Counted from the stretch's first letter, positions 44,618 to 53,779 are shown. The stretch: 64,000 nt of DNA from Amycolatopsis mongoliensis (GCF_030285665.1 NZ_CP127295.1:9300001-9364000); one strand, 5' to 3'. Program-made: numbers and translations. Notes: generated by a model from the sequence alone, not told the origin.

Positions 44618-45892
44618 TCATTCGGCCTGATACGCGACCACACGTGTCAGGCGTCCTTCGTTGTCGACGGTGAAGAAGTCGGCAAACCGCAGGTCCTGTC
44701 CTTGGTAGCGCACCTCGATCTGCACGGCCACGCGGTCGCCGTCGACCAGCAGCGGGCCGGGCGCGGGCTTCGGGCCGCCGGTGGTGAACAGCTTCCGGTA
44801 GAACGCGGTGATCGCCGCGTTCCCGGCCAGCTTGGTCCCAGGGACGTCGAGCACGGCATCTTCGGCGAACAGTGCCTGAATCGCGTCGGCGTCCTCGCCC
44901 AGCAGCGCGTCGAAGTACCCGCGTGCCGCTTCGGCGGGGGAACGCGCCGGCTGCGGGGCGCTGAGGGCCGCCGGCATGCTGACCGCGATGTCGGCGCCGA
45001 GGGAGTCCGGGACGTAATGGCCGCTGCGCGACCGGATCTGCTCCAGGTGTGCGCCGATCTCGTCCGGTGTGGGCACCTGGTCGCCGGTGTGGCGCCAGCC
45101 GGGGGTGGTGCCGACGAAGGCGCTGTAGTAGCGGCCGCCGGCGCTGGCGAGAACCTCGTGGGTGAGGGTGCTTTCCTGGCTGACCAGGTAGGCGACCAGG
45201 GCGCTCACCAGTGCGGTGTCGGCGCCGGACCCAGGCTCGGGCTGGACTCCGGCGGCGGCGTTGGCCTGAGCGGTCATGCCGGCGGTGGCGCGCGGGGTGC
45301 CTGCCATCGGCAGCAGGACGTTGGCCAGGATGCCGTGCGGCTTGCCTTCGATGGCCAGCGCTTGTGCGAGGCCGAACACGCCCGCTTTGGCGGCGGCGTA
45401 GGAGGCTTGCCCGGCGTTGCCGAACAGCCCGGCCGACGAGCTGGTGAACAGTAGCCGCCCATACCCCTGCTCCTTCATCACGGCGAACGCAGGCTGGCTG
45501 ACGTGCAGGGCGCCCTTGAGGTGCACGGCCAGGATCGCTTCGAAGTCCTGTGGGGTCACCTCGTCGATGGGCGCGTTGCGCCGGTTCCCGGCGTTGTTGA
45601 CCACGATGTCGAGGCGGCCGAACTCCTTGACTGCCGCTTCGACGATGGCGCGGCCGCCGTCGGGGTCGGCGACGCTGTCGGTGTTCGCGATCGCGCGGCC
45701 GCCGGCGGCGGTGATCTGCTCGACGACCTGCTCGGCGGGGCGGGTGCCGTCCGGGGTTCCGTCGGGGCTGCTGCCGATGTCGTTGACGACCACGGCCGCG
45801 CCCAGCCGGGCGAGCGTGCGGGCGTACTCGGCGCCCAGACCGTTGCCGGCGCCGGTGATGACGGCGACCCGGCCGGTGAAGTCGATTCCCAC
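44618..45892 (-). CDS. SDR oxidoreductase fused to an NTF2/SnoaL-like domain
   Basis: Protein of 424 aa. GTG start at 45892 with GGAGG seven bases upstream. Residues 1-255 are a short-chain dehydrogenase like the 17-beta-HSD4/fatty-acid oxidation type: VAVITGAGNGLGAEYARTLA (NAD motif), VVNNAGNRR, FTSSSAGLFGNAGQASYAAA (Ser and YAAAK catalytic set). A linker follows (255-320), then a cone-shaped NTF2/ketosteroid-isomerase-like domain: AARGYFDALLGEDADAIQAL, FAEDAVLDVPGTKLAGNAAI and a C-terminal beta sheet. The fusion of dehydrogenase with a small-molecule binding or isomerase domain is unusual. Divergent from the ferredoxin/P450 operon, with twin dyads between. Confidence 0.88.
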   Translation of the reverse strand: MGIDFTGRVAVITGAGNGLGAEYARTLARLGAAVVVNDIGSSPDGTPDGTRPAEQVVEQITAAGGRAIANTDSVADPDGGRAIVEAAVKEFGRLDIVVNNAGNRRNAPIDEVTPQDFEAILAVHLKGALHVSQPAFAVMKEQGYGRLLFTSSSAGLFGNAGQASYAAAKAGVFGLAQALAIEGKPHGILANVLLPMAGTPRATAGMTAQANAAAGVQPEPGSGADTALVSALVAYLVSQESTLTHEVLASAGGRYYSAFVGTTPGWRHTGDQVPTPDEIGAHLEQIRSRSGHYVPDSLGADIAVSMPAALSAPQPARSPAEAARGYFDALLGEDADAIQALFAEDAVLDVPGTKLAGNAAITAFYRKLFTTGGPKPAPGPLLVDGDRVAVQIEVRYQGQDLRFADFFTVDNEGRLTRVVAYQAE

Positions 45893-45926
45893 TTACTGCC
45901 TCCAAAGTGTGATCACGACAACTTAG

Positions 45927-45940
45927 CTAACACCTGTCAG
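45927..45940. promoter_or_regulatory. TetR-type operator copy 1
   Basis: CTAACA-CC-TGTCAG, one mismatch from a perfect dyad. It is 22 bp (two helical turns) from copy 2 and sits in the divergent promoter region. Confidence 0.5.
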
Positions 45941-45948
45941 CGTATCAG

Positions 45949-45962
45949 CTAACAAGTGTTAG
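45949..45962. promoter_or_regulatory. TetR-type operator copy 2
   Basis: CTAACA-AG-TGTTAG, a perfect dyad 44 bp upstream of the ferredoxin start. The TetR gene at the end of this operon (48725) is the likely binder. Confidence 0.55.
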
Positions 45963-46006
45963 TGTCAGGGTGGACGTGATCGTCCCGGAACCCGGAGGGA
46001 AGCTCG

Positions 46007-46204
46007 ATGAAGATCACCGTGGAAGAGGACAAGTGCTGCGCCGGTGGGCAATGCGTGCTCGCCGCGCCTGAGGTGTTCGACCAGCGCGACGAGGACGGCA
46101 TCGTCGTCTTGCTGACCGACACCCCCGACAGCAGCAAGTACGAGGCGGTCCGTGAGGCGGCGCAGATCTGCCCCGCGGCCTGCATCCACGTCGCGGACAA
46201 CTGA
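46007..46204 (+). CDS. [3Fe-4S]-type ferredoxin
   Basis: Small acidic electron carrier, 65 aa, for the P450 in the same operon. Motifs: EEDKCCAGGQCVLAAPEVFD with Cys10-x5-Cys16 and a late CP in AAQICPAACI. Three spaced Cys with Gly at the usual fourth position indicate a [3Fe-4S] cluster. ATG at 46007 with GGAGGGAAG upstream. Three bases separate it from the reductase gene. Close paralogue of the ferredoxin at 60088 (shared VFDQRDEDG and VVLL). Confidence 0.93.
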   Translation: MKITVEEDKCCAGGQCVLAAPEVFDQRDEDGIVVLLTDTPDSSKYEAVREAAQICPAACIHVADN

Positions 46205-46207
46205 CCG

Positions 46208-47443
46208 ATGACACCGGATGCGGGCCGTGAGCCCGCGCGGGTCGTGGTGGTCGGTGCCTCGGCCGCCGGGCTGGCCGTGGTCGAAGCGGCCCGCAGTCAG
46301 GGCTACCGGGGCGAGCTGACGTTGATCGGCGACGAACCCCACCTGCCCTACGATCGGCCGCCCCTGTCCAAGCAGCTGCTCACCGGCGACTGGCCGCCCG
46401 AGCGGCTGCTCCTGCGCGAGCAGGCTCACCTGGACGGGTTGGCGGTGACCATGAAACTCGGGCAACCGGCATCCACTGTGGACGCCGACGCACGCGAGGT
46501 GGTGCTCGCCGACGGTGACCGCGTTCCCTATGACGCGCTGGTCGTGACCACCGGCGTGCGTGCCCGCTGCCTGCCCGGCAGCGACGGGATCAGCGGAGTC
46601 CACGTGCTGCGCACCCTGCAGGATGCGCTGGCGCTGCGCGCCGAACTGGTACCCGGTCGCCGTCTCGTGGTGCTGGGCGCCGGGGTCCTGGGCGCCGAGG
46701 CCGCTGCCGTCGCGCGTGGCCTGGGTGCCGAGGTGACGGTGCTCGATCCGCTGGCCTGGCCGCTGGCCCGGATCGTCAACCGCGAGATCGGCGGCTGGCT
46801 GGCCGAGGTGCACCGCGAGCACGGCGTGGACCTGCGCTGCTCGTGTGCGCCCGTCACCGGACTGCACGCAGCCGAAGGCCACGTCGCTGCGGTGGAACTC
46901 GCCGACGGCACCGTGCTGCCCGCCGACACGGTCCTGGTCGCCATCGGCGCCACACCGGCGGTGGAATGGCTGGCCGGCAGCCCGGTCACGATCGGCGGCC
47001 CCGAACCCGCCTCCGGGTCGGGCGGCGTGCTGTGCGACCCGAGAGGCCAAGCCGCGCCGGGCATCTACGCCGCCGGCGACGTGGCCGCCTGGCAGGACCC
47101 GGCCACCGGCGAGTACCGGCGCTACGAGCACCGCCTCAACGCCACCGAACAAGGCCGCGCGGTCGCCCGCGCACTGCTCGACCCGGGGTTCACGCCACCA
47201 CCGTCCGTGCCCTACTTCTGGTCCGACCAGTACGACCTGAAACTGCAGACCTTCGGCACGCTCGACGCCGACGACGAGTTCATCGTCGTCGACGGCTCCC
47301 TCGGCGCCCGCCGCTTCATCGGCGTCTCCCACCGCGACGGCCTGGTGCGCGGCGCACTCGGCGTCGGCATGCCCCGTCAACTCCGTGCCTGGCGCACCGC
47401 CGTGGCCGAGCACGCTCCCTGGAAGGAAACGACACCCGCATGA
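46208..47443 (+). CDS. FAD-dependent NAD(P)H:ferredoxin reductase
   Basis: Protein of 411 aa of the putidaredoxin/rhodocoxin reductase type. FAD motif VVVVGASAAGLAVVEAARSQ, then DRPPLSKQLLTGDW, VVTTGVRARCLPGS, the second Rossmann motif LVVLGAGVLGAEAAAVARGL for NAD, TVLVAIGATPAVEWL, GIYAAGDVAAWQDP, and the C-terminal SVPYFWSDQYDLKLQTFG. It passes electrons from NAD(P)H to the ferredoxin 5' of it and so to the P450. Stop overlaps the P450 ATG (ATGA). Paralogue of the reductase at 50989-52128. Confidence 0.93.
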   Translation: MTPDAGREPARVVVVGASAAGLAVVEAARSQGYRGELTLIGDEPHLPYDRPPLSKQLLTGDWPPERLLLREQAHLDGLAVTMKLGQPASTVDADAREVVLADGDRVPYDALVVTTGVRARCLPGSDGISGVHVLRTLQDALALRAELVPGRRLVVLGAGVLGAEAAAVARGLGAEVTVLDPLAWPLARIVNREIGGWLAEVHREHGVDLRCSCAPVTGLHAAEGHVAAVELADGTVLPADTVLVAIGATPAVEWLAGSPVTIGGPEPASGSGGVLCDPRGQAAPGIYAAGDVAAWQDPATGEYRRYEHRLNATEQGRAVARALLDPGFTPPPSVPYFWSDQYDLKLQTFGTLDADDEFIVVDGSLGARRFIGVSHRDGLVRGALGVGMPRQLRAWRTAVAEHAPWKETTPA

Positions 47444-48645
47444 CCACCACCGAAGTCTTCCCCTACCCCCGAACCTGCCCCTATTCGCCGCCGGCGGAAT
47501 ACACGCGCTTCCGCGAAGACGGCGGGCTGCACAAGGTCCCCTTGTGGGACGGCGGCGAGGCTTGGCTCGTGACCCGCTACGACCAGGTGCGCGCGATGCT
47601 CGGTGACGCCGAAAGCTTCAGCTCGGACATCACCCGCGACGGGTTCCCGGTGGCGACCTCGACCTCCCGCGTCACCGAAGCCGGCGCGATCATGCGCAAG
47701 GACGACCCCGAACACGCCCGCGACCGGCGGATCATGAGCCGCGAATTCAGCGTCAAACGGGTGGAAGCCCTGCGCCCGCGCGTCCTGGAGATCACCGACG
47801 AACTCATCGACGACCTCCTGCGGCGCGGCGAATCCGGTCCGGTGAACTTCGTCGAGCACTTCGCGCACCAGCTGCCCGCCCGCGTGATCTGCGAGATGAT
47901 GGGCCTGTCCGACGCCGATCGCGTCACGTTCGCCGAACACGTGCTCATCGCCACCGACTACGACTCCGCGCAGGAAGAACGTCAGCGCGCGCACCGCGAG
48001 CTGAACGAGCTGTTCGACCGGGTCATCGCCGAGAAGACCGCCAACCCCGGTGACGACATCGTCAGCCGCCTGGTGCGGGATCACCTCGCTGCCGGGGAGG
48101 TCGACACCGACACGGTCAAGCGCATGCTGCTGGTGCTTTTCGCAGGCGGCCAGGACACCACCGCCAACATGCTCGGGCTGTCAGTCCAAGCCCTGCTGGA
48201 GCATCCCGACCAACTGCGAGTCCTGCGTGAGCAGCCGGATGCGGTCCCCGGAGCGGTCGAGGAACTGCTGCGGTTCCTCAGCGTCAACCAGGGCGAACCG
48301 CGCCGGGTGGTCGCCGAGGACACCGACCTGGGCGGCTGCCCCGTGCACGCCGGGGACGCGATCATCGCCTCGCTCAACGCCGCCAACTTCGACCCTGCCG
48401 TCTTCGACCGCGAGGACGCCCCCGCCGACGTGCTGAGCCTGACCCGCGCCGCCCGCAACCACGTCGCCTTCGGCTACGGCGTGCACCAGTGCCTCGGGCA
48501 GAACCTCGCCCGCGTCGAGCTGCAGGTCGCGCTCCCGCGCCTGTTCGAGCGCCTTCCCGGCCTGCGCCTGGCCGCCGGCCAGCCGATCACCTACCGGACC
48601 ACCGCGGTCATCTACGGCCTCGAGCAGTTGTGGGTGACGTGGTGA
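47440..48645 (+). CDS. Cytochrome P450
   Basis: Bacterial class I P450 of 401 aa. ATG at 47440 overlaps the reductase stop. I-helix LLVLFAGGQDTTANM (oxygen-activation AGxxTT with Asp), K-helix ExxR in VEELLRFL, and heme loop FGYGVHQCLGQNLARVELQ with the thiolate Cys. N-terminus RTCPYSPPAEYTRFRE resembles CYP105-like enzymes. The three-gene operon ferredoxin-reductase-P450 is a complete self-supporting monooxygenase; the SDR-NTF2 enzyme across the promoter may oxidise the alcohol product. Substrate unknown. Confidence 0.93.
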   Translation: MTTTEVFPYPRTCPYSPPAEYTRFREDGGLHKVPLWDGGEAWLVTRYDQVRAMLGDAESFSSDITRDGFPVATSTSRVTEAGAIMRKDDPEHARDRRIMSREFSVKRVEALRPRVLEITDELIDDLLRRGESGPVNFVEHFAHQLPARVICEMMGLSDADRVTFAEHVLIATDYDSAQEERQRAHRELNELFDRVIAEKTANPGDDIVSRLVRDHLAAGEVDTDTVKRMLLVLFAGGQDTTANMLGLSVQALLEHPDQLRVLREQPDAVPGAVEELLRFLSVNQGEPRRVVAEDTDLGGCPVHAGDAIIASLNAANFDPAVFDREDAPADVLSLTRAARNHVAFGYGVHQCLGQNLARVELQVALPRLFERLPGLRLAAGQPITYRTTAVIYGLEQLWVTW

Positions 48646-48712
48646 CCAGGCGGTGACAGCGCATTTACCCGGGGCCGGCTCGGCGCCACCCAGCGGTGCC
48701 GGGCCGGACCCG

Positions 48713-48718
48713 TATTCT
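48713..48718 (+). promoter_or_regulatory. Putative -10 element of a leaderless transcript (TetR gene)
   Basis: TATTCT, six bases, then the GTG at 48725; no Shine-Dalgarno sequence. Same layout as at 11804 and 22908. Confidence 0.45.
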
Positions 48719-48724
48719 CGTCGC

Positions 48725-49354
48725 GTGACCAGTCCTGTTCCCGCTGATGACACCGGCACCGACGGCACGACCACGGGCCGAGACGTCCGGGCCAAGCTGC
48801 TCGACGCCGTGGAACGTATGGCCGGTGACGACTACAAGCTCCCGCGGCTGGCGTTCTCGCTGCGCGAGATCGCCCGCGAGGTCGGCATCGCGACCCCGAG
48901 CATCTACCGCCACTTCAGCAGCAAAGAAGACCTGATCTCCGCCGCCGTCGACACCGGCTTCACCCTGCTGCTGCGCGAGATCGACCAGGCCGTCCAGGAG
49001 TGCACGGACCAGGAGCCGCCGGCCGTGCTGCGCGCCCAGGCAGCGGCGTACTGCCGGTTCCTGTACCGCCGACGCGGCCTCACCCGCATCATGTTCGCCA
49101 CCCACCCCGCGAACTGGCAGCCCGACGAACCGCTGCCCGATCACCTCGGCCAGCTGCGATACCGGTGGATCACGGCGGTGGAAACCTGCCAAAAGCAAGG
49201 CTGGCGCATTCCCGCCGAGATCACCACGGCCGCCGACGCCGTCTGGGCCGGGGTGCACGGCTGTCTCACCCTCGCCCTGGTCATGCGCAACAGCAGCGAG
49301 GAAGCCCTGTTGGCCCACGTGGCCGCCCAGTTCGAATTCTGGCCGACCACATGA
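48725..49354 (+). CDS. TetR-family transcriptional regulator
   Basis: Protein of 209 aa. GTG at 48725 in a leaderless context. HTH (about 15-70): VRAKLLDAVERMAGDDY, FSLREIAREVGIATPSIYRH and FSSKEDLISAAVDTGF. The C-terminal ligand domain (80-205) has AAYCRFLYRRRGLTRIMFAT and VWAGVHGCLTLALVMRNSSE. It lies 79 bases after the P450 and probably regulates the SDR/ferredoxin divergent promoter through the twin dyads at 45927-45962. Effector unknown. Confidence 0.92.
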   Translation: MTSPVPADDTGTDGTTTGRDVRAKLLDAVERMAGDDYKLPRLAFSLREIAREVGIATPSIYRHFSSKEDLISAAVDTGFTLLLREIDQAVQECTDQEPPAVLRAQAAAYCRFLYRRRGLTRIMFATHPANWQPDEPLPDHLGQLRYRWITAVETCQKQGWRIPAEITTAADAVWAGVHGCLTLALVMRNSSEEALLAHVAAQFEFWPTT

Positions 49355-49798
49355 CCTACCACGAGCTCCGGGTGAGCTGGTTTCCATAAAGTTGATCATT
49401 GGGTGCAGGCCTGGGTGCGAGTACACGTGATGGCTCCAACACGCCCTGATGGCCGACAGCGCGGCCGCATCGAACAACGCGGCAACAGCTTCCGTGTCGT
49501 CGGGTACGCCGGAAATCGACCCCGTGGCCAACCGCCGGTCGTACGTGCGCGAAACGATTATCGGTACCGATGACGCGCCTTGGCGCACCGCCGAGAACAA
49601 ACTGACGGAGTTCCGAGGTGCACGTCATCAAGCAACGACGACCGTTTCGTCGGTGAAACTGAGCTGCGCCGCCGACGAGTGGCTCCGGACGGCCGATATC
49701 AAGCACAGCACCGGAGCCGCGGCAGCGTGCCGCCCGACCTCGGATCATCCGCTCACGGACCGGAACCCGCGAACGGACCTCGACGACCGAGTCGCGCG
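49355..49798. other. Stretch without a recognisable gene
   Basis: About 440 bases between TetR and the convergent CYP199-like gene. No motif-bearing frame on either strand. Confidence 0.5.
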
Positions 49799-50974
49799 CT
49801 ACCGCACCGAGACGGTCAGCTGGTCGAGGCCGCGGACGGCGCTGTTGAGGTGCCGCGTGGGTGGTGTCTCGATGTGGAAGTCGGTAACGAGGTCGGCGAG
49901 TGTGTCGAACACCGCGTGGGCCTCAAGCCGGGCGAGGCCCTGGCCTACGCAGCCGTGCAGGCCGTAGCCGAAGGCGAGGTGGTCGGATGCGTCGCGGGTG
50001 ATCTCGAAGTCGGCGGCGCTCGGTCCCCAGTGCCGTTCATCGCGGTTGGCGGAGCCGTAGATCACCATGATCCGTTCACCTGCGCGGATCCGCGTGTCGG
50101 CCGCGTCGACGTCGCGGGTGGCCACGCGAGTGAAGAATTGCAGCGGGCTCTCGATACGCAGCACCTCGTTGAACGCATCCGGAATCAGCGACCGGTCCGT
50201 GCGAAGGCGACGCCACTGCGCAGGAGCCTCGGCGAACAGCCACACTGCGCTGCCGAGGGCGTTGATGGTCGTGTCCATGGCCGCGCTGGTGTAAGCCGAC
50301 AACAACGTCGGCGCCTGCTCGGGGTCGAGCCGTCCTTCGGCCGCGGCGTCGTAGATCGCCCGCCCCCAGCTGCCCTCGGTGAGCATGCTGCCGTCAACGT
50401 TGGCCAGCCACGCGAACTGTTCCTCAACCAGAGCCGCGCCGGAGAAGGTCCGGGACTTGTCGGCAGGCCCCATCATGTTGAAAATCGCGTCGGCCCATGG
50501 GACAAGCTGCGGTCGGACGTCGTCGGGGATGCCGACCAGGTCGGCGACGATCGTCGGCGGCAGAACGCGGGCGAGGTCGCCGACGACGTCGAACGATCCG
50601 CGCTCGACGAGCGGCTCGACGATCTCGCGGGTGCGGCGGGTGATCTGGTCGCCGAGCGAGCGCAGGCCGCGCGGCGACAGGCGTTCGGCCAGCACGCCCC
50701 GCAGCTTGTCGTGCAGCGGCGGGCTCGAGGCGAGCAGGGTCCCCGTGAGTGCGGAGTTCACGGCGTCATTGAGCCCTGTCCCCTGGTCCGAGGTGAACGA
50801 CTCCCAGTCCTCGAGCGTCGCCCGAACCTCGTCATACCGGGTCACCGCCCAGCATTGTTGCGGTTCGATCCACACAATCGGCCCGGCGTCGCGGAGGGCT
50901 CTGTAGGCGGGGTACGGATCGTCGAGCACGTCGTCTGTGAACAGGTCGACGTCAACGGTCGTGGTGGCGGTCAT
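49799..50974 (-). CDS. Cytochrome P450, CYP199-like
   Basis: Class I P450 of 391 aa. ATG at 50974 with AGGAGC upstream. I-helix SAYTSAAMDTTINALGSAVW, ExxR in FNEVLRIESPLQFFTRVATR, MVIYGSANRDERHWG and heme loop FGYGLHGCVGQGLARLEAHA. The I-helix, the ESPxQxFxR segment, GSANRD and CVGQxxARLE strongly recall CYP199A enzymes, which O-demethylate or hydroxylate para-substituted benzoates. Last gene of a six-gene minus-strand operon that also carries its ferredoxin, reductase and aromatic-ring enzymes, so an aromatic-acid substrate is likely. Confidence 0.9.
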   Translation of the reverse strand: MTATTTVDVDLFTDDVLDDPYPAYRALRDAGPIVWIEPQQCWAVTRYDEVRATLEDWESFTSDQGTGLNDAVNSALTGTLLASSPPLHDKLRGVLAERLSPRGLRSLGDQITRRTREIVEPLVERGSFDVVGDLARVLPPTIVADLVGIPDDVRPQLVPWADAIFNMMGPADKSRTFSGAALVEEQFAWLANVDGSMLTEGSWGRAIYDAAAEGRLDPEQAPTLLSAYTSAAMDTTINALGSAVWLFAEAPAQWRRLRTDRSLIPDAFNEVLRIESPLQFFTRVATRDVDAADTRIRAGERIMVIYGSANRDERHWGPSAADFEITRDASDHLAFGYGLHGCVGQGLARLEAHAVFDTLADLVTDFHIETPPTRHLNSAVRGLDQLTVSVR

Positions 50975-50988
50975 CGGTGCTCCTAGGG

Positions 50989-52128
50989 TCAGCTGTGCCC
51001 GGCGGTGTGCAGCAGCCGGGCGATAGGGATGCGTCGGTTGATCGCGACAGCGGCGTGCGGATGCCCGGCATCCGTCCAGCGCCACAGCCCGCTCAGGGTG
51101 TCCTGCGAACCGTCGACAAGCTCGGGGTCGTCGCTGGTCGGTCGGCCGGCGAACTTCACCGACAGCCCGAACTGGTCGGTCCAGAAGTACGGACGGTTTA
51201 TGTAGGGCGATGCATCATCGCCGTACAGCAGCACATCGGCGGCGACCCGAGCCTGATCCAGAGCAGTCGACCAGTGCGGCTGGCGCCGGGATCCCTCCAC
51301 CGAAACCACGTCACCGGCGGCGGCGATGTGTTCGCGGACGCGGCACCTGTTGTCGACGACCACGCCCGGGCTGAGCGAGAGGCCGGTCCGGGCCAGCCAC
51401 TCGACGTTGGGTCTGCAACCGACGGCGGTGACGACGACGTCCGCCTCGAGCAGGTGGCCGCCGGCTACGACGGCGGGACGGCTGTCCCGCTCGACGAGGC
51501 GGGCTCCCTCAGGAGCACTCACCAGCTGCACGCCACGCTCCCGCGCACAGGCCGACACCATGCGTGACAGGAAGGCGCCCCCGGTGCGGGCCATCGGTGC
51601 GCCGCGATCGACGACAGTGACGGCCAGCCCCTTGCTGCTCGCGGCCGAGGCGACCTCCATGCCCAGCACGCCCCCGCCGACGACGAGGACGGTCCGCGCC
51701 GAGCCGAGGAGGTCACGCAATCGGACGGCGTCGTCCATCGTGCGTAGCACGACCTCGGGCACGCAGTCATCGTTGGCACCGAGGTCGTGCAGTGTCAGGG
51801 CTCGCGCGCCGGTTGCGACAACCAGCTTGTCGAAGGGCAGGGCATCGCCGTCGAGTTCGACGAGGTTGCGGTCGAGGTCGAGCCCGCGTGCGGACGTGCC
51901 ACGCAGGACGTCGACCCCGAGGTCTTCCGGAGCGGGCAGCAGCGCCGTCGAGGGATCGCCCTCGCCCGCGAGGACCCCTTTCGACAGGAGCGGGCGGGAG
52001 TACCCGGCAGTGTCCTCGGACTCAAGCAGCGTGATCGGCCCGCCGAACCCCTTCGAACGGAGTTCTTCGACAACCGTGAGGCCGGCGATGGACGCGCCCA
52101 CCACGACGACGCCGGCGGCGCGTGCCAT
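50989..52128 (-). CDS. FAD-dependent NAD(P)H:ferredoxin reductase
   Basis: Protein of 379 aa. ATG at 52128 overlaps the ferredoxin TGA by one base. Motifs: GVVVVGASIAGLTVVEELRS (FAD), YSRPLLSKGVLAGEGDP, LVVATGARALTLHD, VLVVGGGVLGMEVASAASSK (NAD), VVVTAVGCRPNVEWLARTG, EHIAAAGDVVSVEG and RPYFWTDQFGLSVKFAG. Slightly shorter than its paralogue at 46208. Electron entry point for the CYP199-like P450 14 bases downstream. Confidence 0.92.
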   Translation of the reverse strand: MARAAGVVVVGASIAGLTVVEELRSKGFGGPITLLESEDTAGYSRPLLSKGVLAGEGDPSTALLPAPEDLGVDVLRGTSARGLDLDRNLVELDGDALPFDKLVVATGARALTLHDLGANDDCVPEVVLRTMDDAVRLRDLLGSARTVLVVGGGVLGMEVASAASSKGLAVTVVDRGAPMARTGGAFLSRMVSACARERGVQLVSAPEGARLVERDSRPAVVAGGHLLEADVVVTAVGCRPNVEWLARTGLSLSPGVVVDNRCRVREHIAAAGDVVSVEGSRRQPHWSTALDQARVAADVLLYGDDASPYINRPYFWTDQFGLSVKFAGRPTSDDPELVDGSQDTLSGLWRWTDAGHPHAAVAINRRIPIARLLHTAGHS

Positions 52129-52319
52129 CACTCGACGAGCGTCAGCGCAGCGACCGGGCAGCCTCGGACGGCCCGCCGTGCGGCGTCGACCTGGGATCCG
52201 TCGACGTGGTCGGCGAGCACGGTCACGAAGCCATCGGGGTCGAGCGCTAGCAGCTCGGGCGCCTTCTGCTCGCAGAATCCGTAGCCTTCGCAACGGGACT
52301 GGTTGACATCGATTCTCAC
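52128..52319 (-). CDS. [3Fe-4S]-type ferredoxin
   Basis: Ferredoxin of 63 aa. An ATG lies at 52325, but GGAGGAG directly abuts it, while the GTG at 52319 has normal spacing; I choose the GTG. Motifs: VRIDVNQSRCEGYGFCEQKA (Cys-x5-Cys) and AVRGCPVAALTL. Tyr in the central position is common in P450-partner ferredoxins. One-base overlap with the reductase gene. Confidence 0.92.
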   Translation of the reverse strand: MRIDVNQSRCEGYGFCEQKAPELLALDPDGFVTVLADHVDGSQVDAARRAVRGCPVAALTLVE

Positions 52320-52357
52320 CGGCATCTCCTCCAAATTCGGCTGTGCCTCTACGTCGC

Positions 52358-53779
52358 TCACTGCAGGCGCGTCAAGGTGTCGGACCACTGCGCTGCCTCG
52401 TCGACGAGCTCGGCCGAGCCGGCCATCTGCCCGGCGCGAGTCATCAAGTAGTCGCGCGAGCGCTCCAGTTCGCCGACGAGTTTGGGAACGTCGACATCGA
52501 GCAGCTGACCGTGCCGCTTACGGATGACGCCATCGAGGACGACCGTATCGACGTTCCCGGCGTGCGCGTGCAGGACCAGGTCGGCAACCGGATCGAGTAC
52601 CGGCGCGAGGTTGATGGCACGCGCGTCGACGCAGACGACGTCGGCTCGCTTGCCGGGCGTGAGCGAGCCGATTTCCCGTTGCAGGCCCAGTGCTTTGGCG
52701 CCCTCGACGGTGGCCCACCGGAAGACGTCGCGGGTCGATACGGGTTGTTCGACGATCGTCTCGTAGTTGCGGCCCGGCCCGTCGTTGATCTGGTGCCGGG
52801 CGAACATCAACGCGACGCGCATTGCGGAGTACATGTCGCCGGACATGCAGGTGACGCAGTCGGTGCCGAGCGAAGGGGACACGCCGGCGAGCAAGGCGTC
52901 CCGGTAGGGGGTGGGGCGTGCGATGCCGAGGGCGATCTCCGAGTCGGGGGAGCTCGCGAAGTGGGCGCCGAGCTCGCGCACGACGTCGAAGTCGTCGACG
53001 CGGAACTCGTTGCAGTGCGACAGCACCGCGCGGTGGTCAACCAGGCTCTGTCCGACCAGGCGGTGGAACCCGCGTGTGATGGGCGCGTTCCCCGGACCGC
53101 AGTGGGTGTGCGCCGTCCAGACGACGTCCATGGCGAGTGCCGAGCGGATCTCCGCCTCGGTGCAGTCGAAGGGCAGCAGGTTCTGCTCGGTGATCGCCAC
53201 GCCCATCCGCAGGCGTGCTCGGCTGTCGGCGAAGAACTCTTCGCGGACCCGCTGCGCGTCCTTCACCCGGTCGGCATGCGAGCCGAAGGCGGGTGGGCCG
53301 TCGACGTCGACCGGGCAGTAACCGTATGCCCACACACCACGGATGCCCGAGGCCAGCTCCGCCTGTGCGAGCGCGTCGGCGTGCTCGGGCGTCACGACGC
53401 CGTGGCTGTGGTCGAGCACCGCGGTGGTCCCGCCGGCGATCAGTTCGAGCGCGCCGGCGTACGTGCCGACGTAGGCGTCCTCGGCACGGTAGCGGCTGAG
53501 GTAGTCCCGGCGGACGTCACTGAAGTAGCCGACGAGCGTCCGGTCGCCGACAACGCCGCGAAGGGCGGTCTGCCACATGTGCTTGTGGGTGTCGACCAGG
53601 CCCGGATGCACGATCATGCCGGCGGCGTCGATGAGTGCCGCGCCTGGCGGCGGTTCGATCTCGGCGGCGACGGCACTGATGCGGCCGTCCTCGATGAGCA
53701 CCGACCCATTCGGCAGATCAGGTACGTCGTCGTCCATCGTGACGATGCGGCCGCTGTGGATGAGGATGGTTTCGGTCAT
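52358..53779 (-). CDS. Amidohydrolase, ATZ/TRZ (cytosine/guanine deaminase-like) family
   Basis: Zinc or iron hydrolase of 473 aa. Motifs in order: GMIVHPGLVDTHKHMWQTAL (metal His-x-His), GGTTAVLDHSHGV, VVWTAHTHCGPGN (metal His), AVLSHCNEFRVDD (metal His and Glu), GTDCVTCMSGDMY (metal Asp), and IGSLTPGKRADVVCVD. The family removes amino, chloro or alkylamino groups from N-heteroaromatic rings and related compounds. In an operon otherwise built for aromatic ring oxidation it hints at an N-containing or substituted ring. 21 bases after the VOC gene. Confidence 0.93.
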   Translation of the reverse strand: MTETILIHSGRIVTMDDDVPDLPNGSVLIEDGRISAVAAEIEPPPGAALIDAAGMIVHPGLVDTHKHMWQTALRGVVGDRTLVGYFSDVRRDYLSRYRAEDAYVGTYAGALELIAGGTTAVLDHSHGVVTPEHADALAQAELASGIRGVWAYGYCPVDVDGPPAFGSHADRVKDAQRVREEFFADSRARLRMGVAITEQNLLPFDCTEAEIRSALAMDVVWTAHTHCGPGNAPITRGFHRLVGQSLVDHRAVLSHCNEFRVDDFDVVRELGAHFASSPDSEIALGIARPTPYRDALLAGVSPSLGTDCVTCMSGDMYSAMRVALMFARHQINDGPGRNYETIVEQPVSTRDVFRWATVEGAKALGLQREIGSLTPGKRADVVCVDARAINLAPVLDPVADLVLHAHAGNVDTVVLDGVIRKRHGQLLDVDVPKLVGELERSRDYLMTRAGQMAGSAELVDEAAQWSDTLTRLQ

